This document shows, in pieces, positions 61,290-64,000 of a stretch of 64,000 nucleotides of DNA. The stretch covers positions 9,672,001 through 9,736,000 of the forward strand of contig OZ234498.1 of assembly GCA_965153455.1 (NCBI GenBank), written 5' to 3'. How positions within the stretch are numbered: the first letter of the stretch is position 1; each line of letters starts with the position of its first letter. Origin of the DNA: Sphagnum compactum (taxonomy: Eukaryota > Bryophyta > Sphagnopsida > Sphagnales). Both the position numbers and the translations under genes were made by a program. The notes under the pieces are model-generated. The model was not told the DNA's origin. It did no database searches and saw only the letters and a list, made by a program, of their open reading frames with translations.

Positions 61290-61514
61290 GTAAGTGCAGA
61301 TGTTGGAAATTTGGCAAGTGAGTTGCTGTCCTGTGAACCTGACCATAAGTGTCTGTGTCTGAGTCTGCCCTGGAAACTCATTTCTTCCAGATTCTTAGGC
61401 GTCCCAAACTTCACCTCAAGCATGATGATGTGAAAGAAGGGCGAAACCAAACCTGCGAGAAAAGGACGCCAAGGTGACTGACAACTTCTTGCTGCTGCCC
61501 CCTCCCCCTTGCAG
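61290..61514 (+). other. Candidate intron 2 of the Helitron RepHel gene
   Basis: Begins GTAAGTGCAG and ends CCCCCTTGCAG with a pyrimidine tract. It is 225 bp and splices phase 2 to phase 2, giving THPT then SSFVFDNRWVVPYNPYLTM. It removes an in-frame TAA at 61,291 and lies between the HUH motif and the catalytic tyrosines. Confidence 0.7.
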
Positions 61515-62547
61515 CTCAAGCTTTGTCTTTGACAACCGTTGGGTCGTCCCGTACAACCCCTACTTGACCATGCGGTACCAGTGCCACATCAATGTTGAGG
61601 TCTGCAGCTCCATCACGGCTGTGAAATACCTTTACAAGTATGTTTACAAGGGTCACGACCGTGCTTTGGCAGTGGTGCAGTCGGAAGCTGGGGCTCTGCC
61701 GGCTGTAGCGCCTCAGGCGACTACAGGTGGGGCCGATGGGAACAATGTGCCTGCCGCCTGGGATGAAGTCCAAAATTACCTCGATGGGCGGTATGTCAGT
61801 GCCAGCGAAGCTTGCCATCGGCTTTTTGCCTTTGACTTGCACGGCATGCACCCCAATGTTTATCGCTTGGCTGTTCATCTGCCTAATGAACAGACCACTT
61901 ACTTTCCTAAGGGGACCATGGTTGGGGAAGCCATGATGCGCAACAACTCCACCACTTTGACTAGGTGGTGTGACTTCAACCGAAAGGCCAAATCTGAATA
62001 CGCGGCTGTAGCCACTTTGGCTCGCAACAGCAACGACCCTGCACCGCCACTGCTTGCTGCGCTGACCACACTGTACCCTAATTATCTCGAAATCGCTGTG
62101 TGAAGCAAATCCAAAAAGGCGTGGCACCTCTAGAAAAGGGTAGCGGGGCGGCGGGGTGCAGGCCGAAACAATCATGTCACATTGGGAACTATGGGGCGCA
62201 TGTACTTTGTGCAACCCTTAGAGGGCGAGCGTTATTATCTGCGAGTTTTGCTTACCCACGTTGTAGGGGCCACATGCTTTGAGGACCTCAGAACTACCCA
62301 CCGGCCCCACACGCCTACCACAGTTGTGCACCCCACTTTTAAAGCTGCCTGCCTTGCACGTGGCTTGTTGCAAGATGATGCTGAATGGGACCAGTGCCTT
62401 TCAAACGTTGCTGGCGTGCAACTGCCCAGAAGCTTGAAGCAGCTTTTTGCCAGCCTACTGATTTACAACAACGTCACCAATCCTGGGCGGCTGTGGGACA
62501 GGCATAAGGGAGCCCTTACGGAGGATTTCTTGCACCTAGCACGCCAG
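61515..62547 (+). pseudogene. Helitron RepHel, tyrosine motif and linker (exon 3)
   Basis: FVFDNRWVVPYNPYLTM and AVKYLYKYVYKGHD carry the paired tyrosines (61,627-61,647) of the Helitron Rep active site. YVSASEACHRLFAF, RMYFVQPLEGERYYLRVLLT and VVGATCFEDLRT are standard Helitron linker blocks. Two stops interrupt the same frame: TGA at 62,101, where Helitron proteins have Trp (TGG to TGA), and TAG at 62,131 (CAG to TAG). The exon ends at CGCCAG|GTGAGTGG. The family's usual long segment between LARQ and the helicase appears shortened here. Confidence 0.85.
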
Positions 62548-62718
62548 GTGAGTGGCCAAAAGGCCTCCACAAAGGAAGTGTATATTGCAAGCCTCCCTTT
62601 CGTTGGGTTGTGATGGTATAAGTTGTGCTCTGTTGTCTTTTTTGAACTGCTGCCTGGAAACTTCTCTATTGAATGGCCGATTGTTGGATTCAACAATGTG
62701 ACGCGGCAAGCTCAGTAG
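62548..62718 (+). other. Candidate intron 3 of the Helitron RepHel gene
   Basis: Strong donor CCAG|GTGAGTGG and acceptor CAGTAG|CTTGCT. It is 171 bp, phase 0, and joins HLARQ to LARDVPLLNQHQ. It removes a TGA at 62,611 and a TAG at 62,716. The alternative, that these are nonsense mutations in coding sequence, cannot be excluded, because the whole stretch is otherwise open in the same frame. Confidence 0.5.
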
Positions 62719-63459
62719 CTTGCTCGGGATGTGCCTTTGTTAAATCAGCACCAGCGCTCCATTTACGACAATGTCATTGACGCGGTCCATGACCCCAGGC
62801 CGGTGGACAAAACCTTTTTTGTTGATGGGCTAGGAACGGCTGGCAAGACTTTCTTCTACGGGTGCCTACTTAGCAGGGTGCGCTATACTGGTGACAGAGG
62901 GTTGTCGATGGCATCTTTTGGCATTCCAGCCCTGCTTTTGGAGGGCGGCTGCACAGCTCACTCACGTTTCAAAATTCCCGTAGCAGGCCTTTGTGGCTCC
63001 TCTGCTTGCTATGTTCCCCTGAACAGTCCACAAGCGGCCTTGATTCGGGCTGCACGCCTCATTGTGTGGGATGAGGCACCCATGGCCCACAAGCATGTGT
63101 TTGAGGCTGTGAACCGCACGCTCCAGCATGTTATGGGTGCTGTTGACCCTGCCTTAAAGGACATGCTTTTTGGGGGCAAGGTTGTTGTCATGGGAGGTGA
63201 TTTTAGGCAAATATTGCCTGTGGTTCCCTGGGGCACGAGAGGCCAGATTGTGGATGCCAATCTCAAGAGGTCCGCAGTCCTTTGGCACCGTGTTAAAGTG
63301 CATCAGCTGCATGAAAACATGCGTGTTCAGAGGTTTTTGGCACAGGGCGAAGCCAACGCCGCTGCCGATGCCCAACAACAACAAGCTTGGGCAGACTACT
63401 TGCAGCGCATTGGGGAGGGCATAGAGCAAGTCTTTCCTGAGGTTGGGGAGGAGGCTGTT
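62719..63459 (+). pseudogene. Helitron RepHel, PIF1-type helicase part 1 (exon 4)
   Basis: SF1B 5'-to-3' DNA helicase that unwinds the transposing strand. NQHQRSIYDNVIDAV leads into Walker A (GLGTAGKT, 62,827-62,850). CTAHSRFKIPV, Walker B-type LIVWDEAPM (63,058-63,084), GGDFRQILPVV (63,193-63,225) and HQLHENMRV follow, in PIF1/Helitron order. The frame stays open to a TGA at 63,460. One missing T in GGCTGTTTGATC moves the homology to the next frame there, so this is a single-base deletion or an assembly error in a T-run. Confidence 0.92.
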
Positions 63460-64000
63460 TGATCCCAGAAGACATGTGCTGCCAGGGTGACACCATTGAA
63501 AGCCTGGTGGATGAAGTTTACGGCGACCTTGGCCGCTTCACAGACTCACAGTCACGTAATGAGCACATCATTCAGAGGGCCATTTTAACTCCTCTAAACG
63601 AGGACGTTGACAGCATCAACATCGCCATCATGAATCAGTTTGACCTCACCACACCTGACAGCCCACCAACACAGCGCCGCACGTACCACAGCGCTGATTA
63701 TGTTGTGCAAAGCGAACAGAGAGGGGTTTACCCCACCGAGTTTCTAAACTCCCTCAGCATGTCAGGGGTGCCACCCCACACTTTGACCCTGCAGGAAGGC
63801 TGTCCGGTGATTTTGTTGCGGAATATGCTAGGCGGCCTTGCAAATGGCACTTGACTTATTGTGGTCAAGTTGATGCAGCACATAATTGATGTTGAGATTG
63901 CCACAGGACCGGACAAGGGTAGGCGCGTTTTCATTCCCCGCCTTAGCATCACTCCCTCTGACACAGAAAGGATGCCTTTTACACTCCGCCGGCGGTAGTT
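63459..64000 (+). pseudogene. Helitron RepHel, helicase C-terminal part (partial)
   Basis: Continuation in the shifted frame: IPEDMCCQGDTIESLVDEVY, RAILTPLNEDVDSINIAIM, GCPVILLRNMLGGLANGT and RVFIPRLSITPSD, all standard Helitron/PIF1 blocks. TGA at 63,852 replaces the Arg of the conserved NGTR (CGA to TGA). TAG at 63,996 follows RRR where the family has RRQFP (CAG to TAG). The window ends inside the domain. Confidence 0.9.

Larger units (their letters stand above)
58847..64000 (+). mobile_element. Autonomous-type Helitron, RepHel-encoding, truncated by window edge
   Basis: Rolling-circle DNA transposon. Coding similarity to Helitron RepHel proteins runs continuously from about 58,847 to the last base, covering the N-terminal domain, the HUH Rep nuclease and the PIF1-family helicase. 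The region is much GC-richer than the flanking DNA. Neither the 5' TC end nor the 3' hairpin-CTRR end can be assigned: the left limit is somewhere between about 57,880 and 58,847, and the right end lies beyond the window. The gene carries several nonsense changes and one frameshift, so this copy is non-functional as read. Confidence 0.9.

Noticed and set aside
61516-62214. 232-codon minus-strand frame
   Set aside because: Antisense of the Helitron tyrosine-motif exon, where conserved blocks lie on the plus strand.
1-64000. CRISPR arrays, prokaryotic operons or defence islands
   Set aside because: No regularly spaced identical repeats or clustered intronless genes; gene structure is eukaryotic throughout.

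Overview
This window reads as nuclear DNA of a land plant. The genes have plant-type GT-AG introns and AT-rich, microsatellite-studded spacers, with telobox-like AAACCCTA motifs near promoters. The encoded proteins are best known from plants: a DUF616 (MUCI70/TOD1-type) protein, an organellar mTERF protein, a plant ACOT9-type thioesterase and a plastid LON-domain protein. An intron-bearing Helitron fits a plant too. I cannot name the species; a non-flowering land plant is possible but unproven.

Layout. Positions 1-11,800 are gene-poor. They hold a dispersed repeat copy with a CACTA-like end, one poorly resolved minus-strand gene remnant (about 4.2-5.6 kb) and microsatellites. At 11.8-14.3 kb lie a decayed minus-strand ORF and two parts of a LON-domain gene facing each other tail to tail. 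At 14.3-19.7 kb there is low-complexity, repeat-rich DNA containing an inverted relative of the first repeat. At 20.7-23.2 kb a compact divergent pair shares one short promoter: LSM3 (minus, three exons, complete) and a METTL21-type methyltransferase (plus, two exons, complete). From 23.2 to 38 kb there is an AT-rich desert of repeats. At 38.5-40.5 kb is an intronless DUF616 protein; at 42.9-46.2 kb a five-exon mTERF gene with a decayed duplicate of part of one exon; at 48.5-51.5 kb a six-exon ACOT9-like gene on the minus strand. From 51.7 to 57.9 kb is another desert.

From about 58.8 kb to the window edge (possibly starting earlier) lies a GC-richer autonomous-type Helitron. Its RepHel gene has a zinc-finger-like N-terminus, an HUH Rep domain, tandem Tyr residues and a PIF1-type helicase. 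It appears to contain three in-frame spliceable introns. It is broken by at least seven stop codons, each explainable by one C-to-T (or G-to-A) transition, plus one single-base frameshift. A decayed fragment resembling the plastid ATP synthase delta subunit sits just upstream and may be captured cargo.

The intact genes do not form a pathway. They cover RNA metabolism (LSM3), protein methylation, Golgi-type surface biology (DUF616), organellar gene expression (mTERF) and acyl-CoA hydrolysis. I see no operon, CRISPR array or prokaryote-like system. The most unusual items are the intron-bearing, transition-decayed Helitron, the tail-to-tail LON exons and the decayed mTERF exon duplicate.
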